Numbered from the stretch's first letter, positions 1 to 8,403 are shown. The stretch: 34,548 bases of DNA from an uncultured Eubacterium sp. (GCA_947089855.1 CAMUML010000044.1:1-34548); one strand, 5' to 3'. Notes: a model not told the origin generated them from the sequence alone. Made by a program: numbers and translations.

Positions 1-84
1 GCTACATTTTCATACGGTCTGCGCAGTAAATGCGCAGGCCTGTCTGAACTGTTACCCGCAAGCTACAGTTGGCAGACAAAATAC

Positions 85-113
85 TTTACATCTGCTACTA
101 CGTTAGGTATACT
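85..113 (+). promoter_or_regulatory. Sigma-A-type promoter of the DUF6062-like gene
   Basis: TTTACA at 85-90 and TATACT at 108-113 are separated by 17 bases, a good fit to a housekeeping promoter. It points towards the gene that starts at 347. A mobile element now lies between this promoter and the gene, so the transcript would carry the element in its 5' leader. No other use of the promoter is visible. Nothing gene-like is seen in bases 1-84. Confidence 0.5.
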
Positions 114-115
114 AT

Positions 116-138
116 GAAATGAGAAATGAGAAATGAGA
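116..138. repeat. Short tandem repeat, unit GAAATGA
   Basis: A 7-base unit (GAAATGA) is repeated three times with a partial fourth copy, just downstream of the promoter at 85-113 and upstream of the mobile element at 167. It would be part of the 5' leader of the next gene. Repeats like this can vary by slippage, but no function can be read from the sequence. Confidence 0.6.
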
Positions 139-166
139 GAAAGTGGCATACCATATAGAAAACAAG

Positions 167-310
167 ATTACTATTCACGGGCCAGGAAGGCGCATAAACT
201 GCGCATTCCGTGAGAACATGATTCAGGAGTGAGGGGCGATTTTGCGAAGCAAACTTTCAATATCGCCCCGAATTGTTACTGTGAGCGGCCCCCAGGCCGT
301 GAATCGTAAC
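167..310 (+). mobile_element. MITE-like element, subfamily A, copy A1
   Basis: This 144-bp non-coding element is about 95% identical by eye to the copy at 32340-32483. Its ends are inverted repeats of the GTTACTATTCACGG type (the first base is A here). It is flanked by a perfect 8-bp direct repeat, AAAACAAG, at 159-166 and 311-318, which marks insertion by transposition. Inside are three hairpins: GGAATGCGCA-type arms near 187-211, GGGGCGAT/ATCGCCCC arms near 235-278, and a right-end hairpin GTTACTGTGAGCGGCC...GGCCGTGAATCGTAAC. The conserved core TGATTCAGGAGTGAG lies between hairpins one and two. It encodes no transposase. It separates the promoter at 85-113 from the gene at 347. Confidence 0.85.
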
Positions 311-346
311 AAAACAAGTATGGCTGCCCAAAATCAGGTGAAAAAC

Positions 347-1114
347 ATGAAGAAAAGTATCGCAACCCTCCCATTGATGGAAGCTTTCCGCGCTGGCAGC
401 GAATGTCCGTTCTGCTATCTGGAACGTGCGGTGGAGCAGCATTGTATTTCTTTTATTTTAGGCTCTGCATATATGGAAGACTATATCCGGGAACAGACTG
501 ACCAGGCTGGTTTTTGCCGCCACCATTACAAAATGATGTACGACTATGGCAACCGCCTGGGAAGCGCCCTTATGTTAAGCACGCACCTTAAAAAGTTTAA
601 TAAAGAATTAGAAACGCAGCTTCAAAATTTTACCCCTGGGAAGTCTTCTTTTTTGAAACGGGCCAAGCCGTCCCAGGCTGTAGGCGCTAAATCGAAAACA
701 CCGCTTGGCGCATGGCTTGACCACAAAAGCCAGTCCTGTTACGTGTGTGATTATTTTAACCAGACCTTTAACCGCTATTTGGATACCTTTTGTGACTTAT
801 ACCGTAAAAATGAAGAATTCCGCGAATTGTTTGAACAAGGCAAGGGGTTTTGCCTGCCGCATTTCCGGGATTTAATGGAATGTACACAGGACAAGCTGTC
901 CGATGCGGAAAAGCAGGATTTTTACCCAAAAGCCTGCGCACAAATGCTGGAACATATGAAACGCCTGGAAAGCGAGGTTTCCTGGTTTGTAGAAAAAAAC
1001 GACTACCGCAATAAAGAAAAAAGCTGGGGAAATTCCGCCGACAGCGTACCACGGGCTATGCAAAAATGCTGCGGGGGCTATCCGGCTGACCCGGTATTCA
1101 AACAGGATCCTTAA
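347..1114 (+). CDS. DUF6062-like protein with two Cys-rich half-sites
   Basis: A 255-residue cytoplasmic protein. The sequence shows two similar halves, each with a CxxC pair and a later FCxxH: CPFC near residue 20 with FCRHH near 59, then CYVC near 140 with FCLPHF near 180. This is the pattern I associate with the Clostridia family DUF6062; the Cys/His sets probably bind metal. The function is unknown. The start at 347 is chosen because CAGGTG stands seven bases upstream. Longer in-frame starts lie at 320 and inside the inserted mobile element, which cannot be native coding sequence. It is convergent with pgeF, with only six bases between the stop codons and no visible terminator. Confidence 0.75.
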   Translation: MKKSIATLPLMEAFRAGSECPFCYLERAVEQHCISFILGSAYMEDYIREQTDQAGFCRHHYKMMYDYGNRLGSALMLSTHLKKFNKELETQLQNFTPGKSSFLKRAKPSQAVGAKSKTPLGAWLDHKSQSCYVCDYFNQTFNRYLDTFCDLYRKNEEFRELFEQGKGFCLPHFRDLMECTQDKLSDAEKQDFYPKACAQMLEHMKRLESEVSWFVEKNDYRNKEKSWGNSADSVPRAMQKCCGGYPADPVFKQDP

Positions 1115-1120
1115 CACGCT

Positions 1121-2005
1121 CTAATACTGCAATTTTATAAAAGCACCTAAATTTCCCCGTTTTCCGTGGCTAGCGCGATGGGAAAACAACAGATCCGAAT
1201 TGCAGGATGTGCAGATATTGGCTACCGCTAAATGGGATGGCTGGATGCCTGCTTCTTTTAGCACGATTTCATTGGCTTTCCACAGGTTTAGCTGGTATTT
1301 GGCCGCCTGCTGCTGTGCCTGCTGTTTTTGTTGTGGGCGGCATAGTTCCTGGCCGCCTGCTGGAAATTCTTCCTGGAAACGGAGCGCCAGTTCCTCGCTG
1401 ACTTCATAGCAGGATTGGCAGATGGACGGGCCGATTGCGCAGTAAATATCTTCTGGGCGGCTGCCGAATGCCTGCCCCATTGCCTGTACCGTTGCCTGCC
1501 CGATGCGGGCAATCGTACCGCGCCACCCTGAATGGCTTAGGCCGGCTGCCCGGTGTATGGGGTCGACAAAAAACAACGGTACGCAATCAGCAAAAAAAGC
1601 GGACAGTACCAGGCCGGGTTCATCCGTTATCAGCCCATCTACATCGTGGTAATCGCGTTCTTTTAAGACCCCTTTCCCACGGTCAGCTTTTGTTGCAATA
1701 CGGATTACTGCCGTATGCGTCTGGTCGGTCAAAACAAAATCGGACACCTGCGCGCCGATAGAAACCGCTACACGGCGGAAATTCTCATCGACTGCAGATT
1801 TTTGGTCGCCCCGTATATAGCTTAGGTTCAGCGTGGAAAATATCCCGCTGCTGGCACCGCCGACGCGTGTCGTAAACCCATGTTCTACAACTCCGGTTTT
1901 TTGCAGCAGCGGAAATTTTAAAAGCGGTACCCCGCCTTCGGGCCGGCAGTCTTCCACGTAAACGGCGGGCTGCCCATTTGCTGTTTTAAAATCGTTTATA
2001 TCCAT
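1121..2005 (-). CDS. pgeF: Peptidoglycan editing factor PgeF / multicopper polyphenol oxidase family (YfiH/YlmD)
   Basis: A 294-residue protein, normal length for the family. Family signatures are VEHGFTTRVGGASSGIFSTLNL near 40-61, QTH (His97), FADC (Cys141) and HSGWRG (His158). The His-Cys-His set is the known metal/active site of YfiH-family enzymes, variously described as purine-nucleoside-processing or laccase-like, and in E. coli needed to avoid mis-incorporated residues in peptidoglycan precursors. The C-terminal NICTSC and SHRASHGKRGNLGAFI are also conserved. A Gln-rich insertion near 225-235 (QKQQAQQQ) is unusual. It follows the diguanylate cyclase gene by 27 bases and probably shares its promoter at 3160-3188. 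The ribosome site is weak (AGAAAG). Confidence 0.9.
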   Translation of the reverse strand: MDINDFKTANGQPAVYVEDCRPEGGVPLLKFPLLQKTGVVEHGFTTRVGGASSGIFSTLNLSYIRGDQKSAVDENFRRVAVSIGAQVSDFVLTDQTHTAVIRIATKADRGKGVLKERDYHDVDGLITDEPGLVLSAFFADCVPLFFVDPIHRAAGLSHSGWRGTIARIGQATVQAMGQAFGSRPEDIYCAIGPSICQSCYEVSEELALRFQEEFPAGGQELCRPQQKQQAQQQAAKYQLNLWKANEIVLKEAGIQPSHLAVANICTSCNSDLLFSHRASHGKRGNLGAFIKLQY

Positions 2006-2029
2006 ATCTGGCCATCTTTCTATGAATTT

Positions 2030-3103
2030 TTATACACATACACGGTTTTTGCCGCCAGCTTTTGCTTTATACAGCGCTTCGTCCGCCTTTTGGAAAAACT
2101 GGCTTGACGTTTTATATTTCGGGTGGTAGAATGCTATCCCGATACTGATCGTAAAACTGTTTATTACCCCATTTTCCGTAGGGATTTTTTTCTGTTCAAA
2201 ACATTTGCGGATCGTCTCCGCCTTGGTAATCGCATCGGACTGGTTTAATTCCATGATCATGGCAAATTCTTCCCCGCCGTAACGCGCTACAAAACATTTA
2301 TCGCTGGATTCTTCCGAAAAAATGCCTGCCAGCACCCGCAGCACTTTATCCCCATAGGCATGCCCAAAAGTATCGTTTACTTTTTTAAAATTGTCTATAT
2401 CCGCGATAAGGATACTCAGCGGCTTGGCGGCTTCCTGGAATTCTGACAGCTGCTTGTCCAGCTCCGTATAAAACGCCTCATGGTTAAACAGCCGGGTTAA
2501 GGAGTCAATTGTGGTCTGCGTATTTAACATCTGCGTATATTTGCGTATCTGTAGGATAAGCCGCGCCATCAGGACAATATCAAACACGATCCCTGATAAG
2601 TTCAGCAGCATACTGCCTTTCCACTGTGCCGTAGATTCCATTTCAATCGCAAGGAACTGGACGATCATCATAGCTGCCGATATGGCAACCTGTAAATCAA
2701 TCAGCCTAGGGTTCCCAATGATCAGCCCAAAGATCATCGGCAGGATACAAACTGCCTGCAGGCTGTGCGTCCATCGGTCCGATGTAATAATCAATGTTAC
2801 TGCAACGTTTAAAAGGATCTGTATTGTATAATCTGATAAAGGCAGTTTAAAATAGCCATAGCAAGCCTGGAACGCACCTGCCGACAACAGTAAGACTGCC
2901 GGTGCAATGGCAATCTCCTTTAATGTTGTAAATATGGGCGCATACCCTCCCCCTACCAGCACGATGTACCAGAATACATCCAGGCAGAGCAGGCATTTTG
3001 CAAAGATCCATAAAGAATGCTTTAAAATGTCATACCGGATGTTCCATTCTTCCTGGTTTATGGCTGGCACTGCATGTTTGTTATTCTTATCCTCAGTAAA
3101 CAT
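2030..3103 (-). CDS. Membrane-bound diguanylate cyclase (GGDEF)
   Basis: A 357-residue protein predicted to make cyclic di-GMP from two GTP. The N-terminal half has about five or six hydrophobic membrane segments (residues about 30-175). A GGDEF domain fills the C-terminal half, with DSLTRLFNHEAF, ADIDNFKKVNDTFGH and the active-site loop RYGGEEF. The usual inhibitory RxxD site just before the loop is not present (the aligned residues read SDKC), so product feedback at that site is unlikely. The start at 3103 is preferred over the upstream ATG at 3118 because GAGG lies nine bases before it. The sensory input is unknown. It is the first gene of a likely two-gene unit with pgeF, from the promoter at 3160-3188. 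Confidence 0.9.
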   Translation of the reverse strand: MFTEDKNNKHAVPAINQEEWNIRYDILKHSLWIFAKCLLCLDVFWYIVLVGGGYAPIFTTLKEIAIAPAVLLLSAGAFQACYGYFKLPLSDYTIQILLNVAVTLIITSDRWTHSLQAVCILPMIFGLIIGNPRLIDLQVAISAAMMIVQFLAIEMESTAQWKGSMLLNLSGIVFDIVLMARLILQIRKYTQMLNTQTTIDSLTRLFNHEAFYTELDKQLSEFQEAAKPLSILIADIDNFKKVNDTFGHAYGDKVLRVLAGIFSEESSDKCFVARYGGEEFAMIMELNQSDAITKAETIRKCFEQKKIPTENGVINSFTISIGIAFYHPKYKTSSQFFQKADEALYKAKAGGKNRVCV

Positions 3104-3159
3104 AGGTATTTTCCTCATGTGGCCATTAGCCGTTACTGCGTTAATTGCTATATACTCCT

Positions 3160-3188
3160 AGTATACCTTGAAACATCCTTTTTTTCAA
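3160..3188 (-). promoter_or_regulatory. Sigma-A-type promoter for the diguanylate cyclase-pgeF unit
   Basis: Read on the minus strand: TTGAAA (3188-3183), a 17-base spacer, and TATACT (3165-3160). The spacing is ideal. It lies between the yraN stop codon at 3196 and the cyclase start at 3103, giving a leader of about 50 bases. Confidence 0.6.
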
Positions 3189-3195
3189 TCAATTT

Positions 3196-3555
3196 TCAAT
3201 GTGGTATGAAATCAAATGCATTTTGGATGACCGTCCACTCCCCCTGCATATATGCCGCTACATCGAACCGGCAGGGCTGCTCCGGTGAAACTGCGTATTT
3301 TAGGCAGTAATACGAAGCTGTGCGGCTGATATTCCTTTGCTTTTTATAACCTACGGCTTCCTGCGGCAGCCCAGCCGAAGCATCCGTGCGGTATTTTACT
3401 TCGACAAACACAAGGTATTCCCCATCTTGTGCGACCAGATCGATTTCCCCTGCCCTGCACCGGAAATTCCGCTGCAAGATCCGGTATCCAAGGCCCTGCA
3501 GATAATTTGCAGCTTCCTGCTCATAGCAGGCGCCTGTTGCACGTTTATTCCCCAT
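3196..3555 (-). CDS. yraN: YraN family (UPF0102) putative endonuclease-fold protein
   Basis: A 119-residue protein of normal family length. The hallmark GEIDLVAQDGEYLVFVEVKYR near residues 37-57 supplies the D-ExK set of the PD-(D/E)xK nuclease fold, and the N-terminal G-x-x-YEQEAANYL helix is also typical. The family is near-universal in bacteria. Nuclease activity is assumed from the fold, and the cellular role is not settled. It follows the FlhB-C-like gene by 30 bases, as the tail of the rnhB-ylqG-ylqH run. AGGAAGG stands 12 bases before the ATG. Confidence 0.92.
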   Translation of the reverse strand: MGNKRATGACYEQEAANYLQGLGYRILQRNFRCRAGEIDLVAQDGEYLVFVEVKYRTDASAGLPQEAVGYKKQRNISRTASYYCLKYAVSPEQPCRFDVAAYMQGEWTVIQNAFDFIPH

Positions 3556-3585
3556 ACTGCTTTAAAACCTTCCTAAGCGGGCGTC

Positions 3586-3882
3586 CTACTTTTTGGAATC
3601 CCCCAGTTTTTGCCTGATCTTATCCATATCATTGACAAATACCAGTATCTCTGCCACAACCTGGTACAGTTCTGGAGGTATCATATCCCCGATTTCCAGG
3701 CGCGAAAGCGTATCCGCCAGCTTATCATCCTTATAAGTCGGGACATCCGCCTGTTTTGCCGCATCGATAATTTTTTCAGCCAGCACGCCTTTGCCGGTAG
3801 CAAGGATTTTCGGCGCCTGTTCCCCTGGCTCATAGGCAAGCGCCACTGCGGTTTTTGGTTTTTCGTCTTTTTTGCGCGTCAA
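3586..3882 (-). CDS. ylqH: FlhB C-terminal-domain-like protein (YlqH type)
   Basis: A 98-residue stand-alone version of the cytoplasmic C-terminal domain of FlhB/EscU. The conserved stretch runs from TAVALAYEPGEQAPKI to PPELYQVVAEILVFV. The NPTH autocleavage motif that precedes this region in true FlhB is absent; the protein begins where the cleaved fragment would. There are no membrane segments. B. subtilis has the same short gene, ylqH, next to ylqG and rnhB, as here. Its role is uncertain; in other bacteria FlhB-C-like fragments can replace the natural FlhB C-terminus. The start is a TTG at 3882 with AGGGGGTG five bases before it; no ATG fits. Confidence 0.85.
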   Translation of the reverse strand: MTRKKDEKPKTAVALAYEPGEQAPKILATGKGVLAEKIIDAAKQADVPTYKDDKLADTLSRLEIGDMIPPELYQVVAEILVFVNDMDKIRQKLGDSKK

Positions 3883-3975
3883 TGTTCCACCCCCTCATTT
3901 TTTACCGGTGCCGGTTCCATCGCTGGCTGACGGCAACGTAATACTGGCGGAAACAGCGGATGCTGGTACAACCAG

Positions 3976-5985
3976 TCAGGCACGCACATCAAAAGAGTAC
4001 CGCTGCAGCATCCCGCGCGCTGCGGTATGGCCTGCCGGCTGGTTTTTTTGTAAAAAGTCCTGTACAAAATCCACTTTTTCTTCCCGGTTTTCCACGCTAA
4101 CGCTGCAATGATAGCCCAGTTTGGACAGCCGTTCTTTCAACTGCGGCAAATGTTTTTCCACTAAGCCGTAAGACGCGTCGTCTTCCAAGTAAAATTTTGT
4201 ACTGACATTTTTATCCAACATTTTAATAGACACGTCGGTGGTACCAAGGTTTTCCAGCTCCAGGTGCAGGAACGCAGACAGCTCTCCCCCTTTTTTCCGT
4301 AAGTTCCGTTTGTTCGTATAGACATACAGGTCGCTGTGTGCATTCTGGTTAGCCATTTTTAACGGGATCTGCACATACGTATACGCCTGGTTGATCTGGT
4401 GCATAAATTCGATATTGTCGCGTACTTGTGCCGCCGACTGGGAAAATTGGCTGGTATCCATGCCTGCCTGCTTTGCAAGCTGCTCCATCTGGCCCATCTG
4501 GCGGTTCAGCCGCTGGTATAATTCTTCGACTTTATGTTCGGACTTTAAATCTTCCGGACGCAGCATCCACTGCTGCTCCATTACGTCTTTTAACAGGGTA
4601 TGGTACCCTTTGCCGGAAAACAGCTTTGACAGTGCCTCCTTATCAGAAGGCTGCTGCTCCGCCAGCTGGCGTGCCAACGCCTCCAAAAATTCGTTGGCCG
4701 TCAGCTGCCCATTCAATTTTAAGTGTTCCGCCTTTGGGAAAACGGCTTTTAGCTGCGCTTCCAGGTCAAACATCTGGTGCCTGTTTAATAAATCCGAAAT
4801 CTGGCGCTGCCCGCCTTTGGAACCTTCCTGTTCCGCCGCCTGGCTGGCCGCGGCATCCGCCCCCTGCAAAGCTGCCTGCTTACGGCCTGCCCCGGCTGCT
4901 GCTTGGCTGCCTGCACTTTCCACTGCCCCGGCTGCTGCTTCCTGGCTGCGGCCTGCCACTGCTTCCTGGCTGCGGCCTGCCGCCGCTTCCTGCCCGTCTG
5001 CCGTACGGCCCGCACCTGCCGCTTCCTGGCTGCCTGCCGTACCAGCTTCTTGGCCATTTGCCACGCCATCCTCCTGGCCTGGCACACCGCCTGCACCTGC
5101 CGTTTCCTGTGCAGCCCAAAGCACTGCCGCCTGTCCGGCCGATATGCTGCCGCCCTGGGCGGGTACCCCGCCTGGCATATCCGCTGCCCCGCCGCCTGCC
5201 TGGCCTGTGGCACTGCCTGGTGCACCGGATGCAGCGCCGCCTTCTTCCTGCCGCATTCCAGCCAGGCTTCCATCTGCACTGGCTTCCCCTGCCGCATGCA
5301 GGATAGCCAAGACCTGCTGGTTCAGCTGCAGGATGCCGGAAGCACTGGCGGCTTTTGCAAACACCGAAGGCAGGCCGTCCATCACCTGCTCCATCTGCCC
5401 CAGCACGGAATGGCGGTCATTGATATAATTTTCAAACTGCGCCGCCATACTGTCGTTGACCGGTATACCAAGCTTGTTCATCATAATGGCTGTATTCATG
5501 GAAATATGAGGGTTCTGCATCAGTATCTGGCGCATCGATGCAAGCGAATGCTTGTCGATTGGCATCCCCTCCTGCATCATGCGGTTTACCATATCCATCG
5601 TTTCTTTGGTCATCTCCATGCCTGCCGCATGCAATGCTTTTTGGATGGTCGGGTTAAAAAGCTGCCCGGTATATGGCTTAATGGCAATCATTTTTCCGTC
5701 ATTGGATTTGACCTGGAAAAATACGGACTGCCCCAGCATCAGGTTGACGCCGCTGTCCAGTTTTGCCGCGATCGTCTGCCCGTTGGAAAGCCCAAGCAGC
5801 ACTTTGGAACCTTCAATCGAGTGGATGCTCCCTTCAAATACCGTGCCTTCCTGCAGCTGCTCCGTAAGCGCCGACACCAGGTCCTGCGCCGCTGTACTGG
5901 TGCCCTGCGCATGTTCCGCCAACGCTTCTGACGCCGCATTGGCAAGCGTATTGGCATACTGCCCCAAATAATCTGTAATCTGCAT
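3976..5985 (-). CDS. ylqG: FliK-like protein with flagellar hook-length-control C-terminal domain (YlqG type)
   Basis: A 669-residue protein. The N-terminal part (1-230) is a conserved globular region. Residues about 235-385 form a low-complexity Gly/Ala/Gln/Ser linker with short repeats such as AGRSQEA. The C-terminal part (about 530-650) resembles the FliK hook-length-control domain: LHLELENLGTTDVSIKM, KFYLEDD and LKERLSKLGYHCSVSV. In B. subtilis the related ylqG sits beside rnhB and ylqH, as here, away from the main flagellar operon. The FliK match suggests work with the FlhB-C-like neighbour, since FliK and FlhB-C normally act together in export switching. GGGGG stands nine bases upstream of the ATG. 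The gap of 93 bases to ylqH holds no clear terminator. Confidence 0.8.
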   Translation of the reverse strand: MQITDYLGQYANTLANAASEALAEHAQGTSTAAQDLVSALTEQLQEGTVFEGSIHSIEGSKVLLGLSNGQTIAAKLDSGVNLMLGQSVFFQVKSNDGKMIAIKPYTGQLFNPTIQKALHAAGMEMTKETMDMVNRMMQEGMPIDKHSLASMRQILMQNPHISMNTAIMMNKLGIPVNDSMAAQFENYINDRHSVLGQMEQVMDGLPSVFAKAASASGILQLNQQVLAILHAAGEASADGSLAGMRQEEGGAASGAPGSATGQAGGGAADMPGGVPAQGGSISAGQAAVLWAAQETAGAGGVPGQEDGVANGQEAGTAGSQEAAGAGRTADGQEAAAGRSQEAVAGRSQEAAAGAVESAGSQAAAGAGRKQAALQGADAAASQAAEQEGSKGGQRQISDLLNRHQMFDLEAQLKAVFPKAEHLKLNGQLTANEFLEALARQLAEQQPSDKEALSKLFSGKGYHTLLKDVMEQQWMLRPEDLKSEHKVEELYQRLNRQMGQMEQLAKQAGMDTSQFSQSAAQVRDNIEFMHQINQAYTYVQIPLKMANQNAHSDLYVYTNKRNLRKKGGELSAFLHLELENLGTTDVSIKMLDKNVSTKFYLEDDASYGLVEKHLPQLKERLSKLGYHCSVSVENREEKVDFVQDFLQKNQPAGHTAARGMLQRYSFDVRA

Positions 5986-6114
5986 ATCCCTGCCCCCATT
6001 TTGCTGTTTACCTATTCCCAGTCTATGCCGTCAAATATACTGCTGGCCGCCAGAATGTACCGTAATGTAACCAAGGAAGCGCCTGGCTGGCAGTCCACGA
6101 GGTTATACTGTAAA

Positions 6115-6144
6115 TTTATACAAGCGTGCAGTAAACTTTGCCAA
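6115..6144 (-). promoter_or_regulatory. Possible promoter upstream of the FliK-like gene
   Basis: On the minus strand TTGGCA (6144-6139), 18 bases, then TATAAA (6120-6115). It lies in the 182-base gap between the rnhB stop and the FliK-like start, which otherwise shows no gene. The match is fair rather than strong. Confidence 0.35.
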
Positions 6145-6167
6145 TGCCTCAAGCTGTATGGCATACT

Positions 6168-6956
6168 TTACCGCTGTGGGTATAACTGGTGTGCCGTACA
6201 AAAATGTGTAAGAAACGTCCGCCTATGTATTTCACAAGGCCCAAACTGCTGCAAAGCTTCGATATGCCCTTTTGAGCCATAGCCTTTATTGGATGCAAAC
6301 CCATACGCCGGATATTGGCTGTCATACGCCTGCATGATCCGGTCCCTTGTTACTTTTGCAAGGATACTTGCCGCTGCAATGGAAATGCTCTTGGCATCCC
6401 CTTTGATAATCGGGACCTGGCGCACCGGCATATCCGGTATGGTAACAGCATCGTTTAACAATATATCGGGCATTACCCCAAGATTATTTATAGCTTCCCG
6501 CATCGCCTCATATGTGGCCTGCAGGATATTTACCTCGTCAATCCGCTGCGGGGACGCCATGCCAATGCCATAAGCAACCGCCTGGCTTACGATCTGCCCA
6601 TACAATACTTCCCGTTTTTTGGCAGACAGCTGTTTGGAATCGTTTAAGTATAAAATACTGCACCCTTTGGGGAGTATGGCCGCCCCCGCCACGACCGGGC
6701 CTGCCAGCGGCCCCCGCCCCGCTTCGTCTACGCCACATACATAAGTATACTGGGCATAGGTACGTTCATAGCTGCCCATTGCAAAGAGCCGCTCTTGTTC
6801 CTGCTCCATTTTAGCCAGCTGGGTGCCTGCCTGCTGCACCAGCTTTTTTACGCCTGCCCGCCCGTCCGTTTCATAGGTACGGATAAAATCAGGCAGCATC
6901 GATAACGCTGCTGCCTGGTATTCCTGCCGAATCTGCCCAATTGTTTTTGCTGCCAT
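6168..6956 (-). CDS. rnhB: Ribonuclease HII
   Basis: A 262-residue enzyme that nicks RNA in RNA-DNA hybrids and starts removal of misinserted ribonucleotides. The signature YVCGVDEAGRGPLAGPVV carries the first catalytic Asp-Glu pair; further acidic residues are seen in LLNDAV and near STAA-type ASILAKVTRD. An N-terminal extension of about 70 residues is typical of Firmicutes RnhB. The start at 6956 (MAAKTIGQIRQEY) has AGGGGG and AGAGG upstream and fits known N-termini; an in-frame ATG at 6983 has a poor ribosome site. It follows lepB closely in a minus-strand operon. Confidence 0.93.
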   Translation of the reverse strand: MAAKTIGQIRQEYQAAALSMLPDFIRTYETDGRAGVKKLVQQAGTQLAKMEQEQERLFAMGSYERTYAQYTYVCGVDEAGRGPLAGPVVAGAAILPKGCSILYLNDSKQLSAKKREVLYGQIVSQAVAYGIGMASPQRIDEVNILQATYEAMREAINNLGVMPDILLNDAVTIPDMPVRQVPIIKGDAKSISIAAASILAKVTRDRIMQAYDSQYPAYGFASNKGYGSKGHIEALQQFGPCEIHRRTFLTHFCTAHQLYPQR

Positions 6957-6997
6957 CCAGCCTCTTTGCCCCCTAACCTTCATAAGTAAAAAATTTC

Positions 6998-7531
6998 TCA
7001 GTGGATTTTCCCAAACGCAGAAAAAGGGTAGATGCGCAGGAATACTTTTCCGATGACCTCATCCCTGCGTACAAGACCCACCGAAGAATCCCGGCTGTCA
7101 ATACTGTCATTGCGGTTGTCCCCAAGAACGAAATACTCGCCATCCCCTAAAATCCGCGGCGTAGCTGCATAGCCCGGCTGGCGGATCGTTTCTGCGCCAT
7201 AGGTTTCCTCCAATGCTTCGTCATTGATAAAAATCGTCCCATTCGCGTCAATGCGCACCTTTTCCCCCGGCAGCCCAATGATCCGCTTCACATAAAAGGT
7301 ATCCTCCTCATACCGGTATGGGAACGCAACCACATCAAACCGCTGCGGTTCCCCAAACCGGTAGCTGACCTTATCGATCAGGACATTGTCCCCGCTGTTA
7401 AGCGTAGGCTGCATGGAACTTCCTTCAATTTCGGTGCGCTGCAATGCATAGTTAACGGCAAAATAAGTACACCCCACAACGACAGCCAAGTAAATGCACA
7501 GGCTGATGACCTCCTTGATAAACGCTTTCAT
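6998..7531 (-). CDS. lepB: Signal peptidase I (second of two)
   Basis: A 177-residue type I signal peptidase that removes signal peptides from exported proteins on the outer membrane face. One N-terminal membrane segment spans residues 8-28. The catalytic serine is Ser39 in EGSSMQP and the general-base lysine is Lys82 in FYVKRIIGLPGEKV; the C-terminal GDNRNDSIDSRD box is intact. The ATG overlaps the end of ylqF by four bases, so translation is coupled. It is short and of the Gram-positive (SipS) type. The locus has another lepB at 8663-9256, clearly divergent from this one. Confidence 0.93.
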   Translation of the reverse strand: MKAFIKEVISLCIYLAVVVGCTYFAVNYALQRTEIEGSSMQPTLNSGDNVLIDKVSYRFGEPQRFDVVAFPYRYEEDTFYVKRIIGLPGEKVRIDANGTIFINDEALEETYGAETIRQPGYAATPRILGDGEYFVLGDNRNDSIDSRDSSVGLVRRDEVIGKVFLRIYPFSAFGKIH

Positions 7532-8403
7532 CCGCCATCTGCACCGTCCTGCCCTGTTTCCTGCGGCGGCGCTTCTACCGTGATCCGCCCCAGCTTCCCA
7601 CTGCGGAAGTCATCGATAAAAAGCCCGCAGGCCCTGCTATAATCCAACCCGCTCCCTTTCTTTAAGCAGCCGCGTATCTGGGCCAGCTGCTCCAAGATGC
7701 CCACATCCCCTGCTGCTTCATCCAATGCATACCGTTTGGCCAGCAGGCCCGGATAAAGGGCTGTAAGCTCCCGGATCAACGCCAACGCCATATCATCCGT
7801 ATTTAAAATCTCATCTTTGATCGAACCGATAAACGCCAAATGCAGCCCAACGGATTCCCCTTCCAGTTTTGGCCACAAAATCCCCGGCGTATCCAGCAGT
7901 TCGACATTTTTATTGAGCTTAATCCACTGCCTGCCTTTGGTAACACCCGGTTTATTTCCGGTTTTTGCACACGCTTTCCCTGCAAATGTATTAATAAATG
8001 TAGATTTCCCCACATTTGGGATCCCAACTACCATTGCCCGCACTGGCCGGTTCAAAATGCCCCTCCTGCGGTTGCGTTCGAGCTTTTCCTTGCATGCTTC
8101 CTGTATCACAGCCTGCACCGCCTTCATGCCCGCACGGCTCCTGGAATCCAGTTTTACGGCAAATTTATCCTGTGTTTTATAATACTGGCACCATGCCTGG
8201 TTATATGCCTCATCTGCAAGGTCTGCCTTATTTAACAGCACCAGCCTTGCTTTATTTTTTCCAAGCCCGTCAATGTCCGGATTATGGCTGCTGGACGGAA
8301 TCCTTGCATCTACCAGTTCGATGACAAGGTCGACCAGTTTTATATCTTCCTGCATCTGCCTTTTTGCCTTGGTCATATGGCCCGGATACCATTGATACTG
8401 CAT
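7528..8403 (-). CDS. ylqF: Ribosome biogenesis GTPase YlqF/RbgA
   Basis: A 291-residue circularly permuted GTPase needed late in 50S subunit assembly. The motifs come in permuted order: NKAD (LLNKADLAD, about 56-64), then the P-loop GIPNVGKST (about 127-135), then DTPG (about 171-174). The N-terminus QWYPGHMTKAKRQ is a family signature. GGGAG lies four bases before the ATG. It overlaps the downstream lepB by four bases. Upstream, a mobile element at 8485-8659 now sits between it and the other lepB gene, so its promoter arrangement may have changed. Confidence 0.95.
   Translation of the reverse strand: MQYQWYPGHMTKAKRQMQEDIKLVDLVIELVDARIPSSSHNPDIDGLGKNKARLVLLNKADLADEAYNQAWCQYYKTQDKFAVKLDSRSRAGMKAVQAVIQEACKEKLERNRRRGILNRPVRAMVVGIPNVGKSTFINTFAGKACAKTGNKPGVTKGRQWIKLNKNVELLDTPGILWPKLEGESVGLHLAFIGSIKDEILNTDDMALALIRELTALYPGLLAKRYALDEAAGDVGILEQLAQIRGCLKKGSGLDYSRACGLFIDDFRSGKLGRITVEAPPQETGQDGADGG

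Noticed and set aside
1-60. CTGCGCA/TGCGCAG hairpin resembling the first hairpin of subfamily A elements
   Set aside because: Only the arm sequence is alike; the end and core motifs of the family are missing, so it is not called a copy.
242-346. N-terminal extension of the DUF6062-like protein
   Set aside because: Codons 242-310 belong to the inserted element, and CAGGTG points to 347 as the start.
4391-5931. Long open frames on the plus strand opposite the FliK-like gene, and a 170-residue frame on the minus strand inside it
   Set aside because: They follow from the GC-rich repeat region. They have no ribosome sites, unlikely composition (Cys, Pro, Trp or Arg rich), and lie over a gene with recognisable domains.
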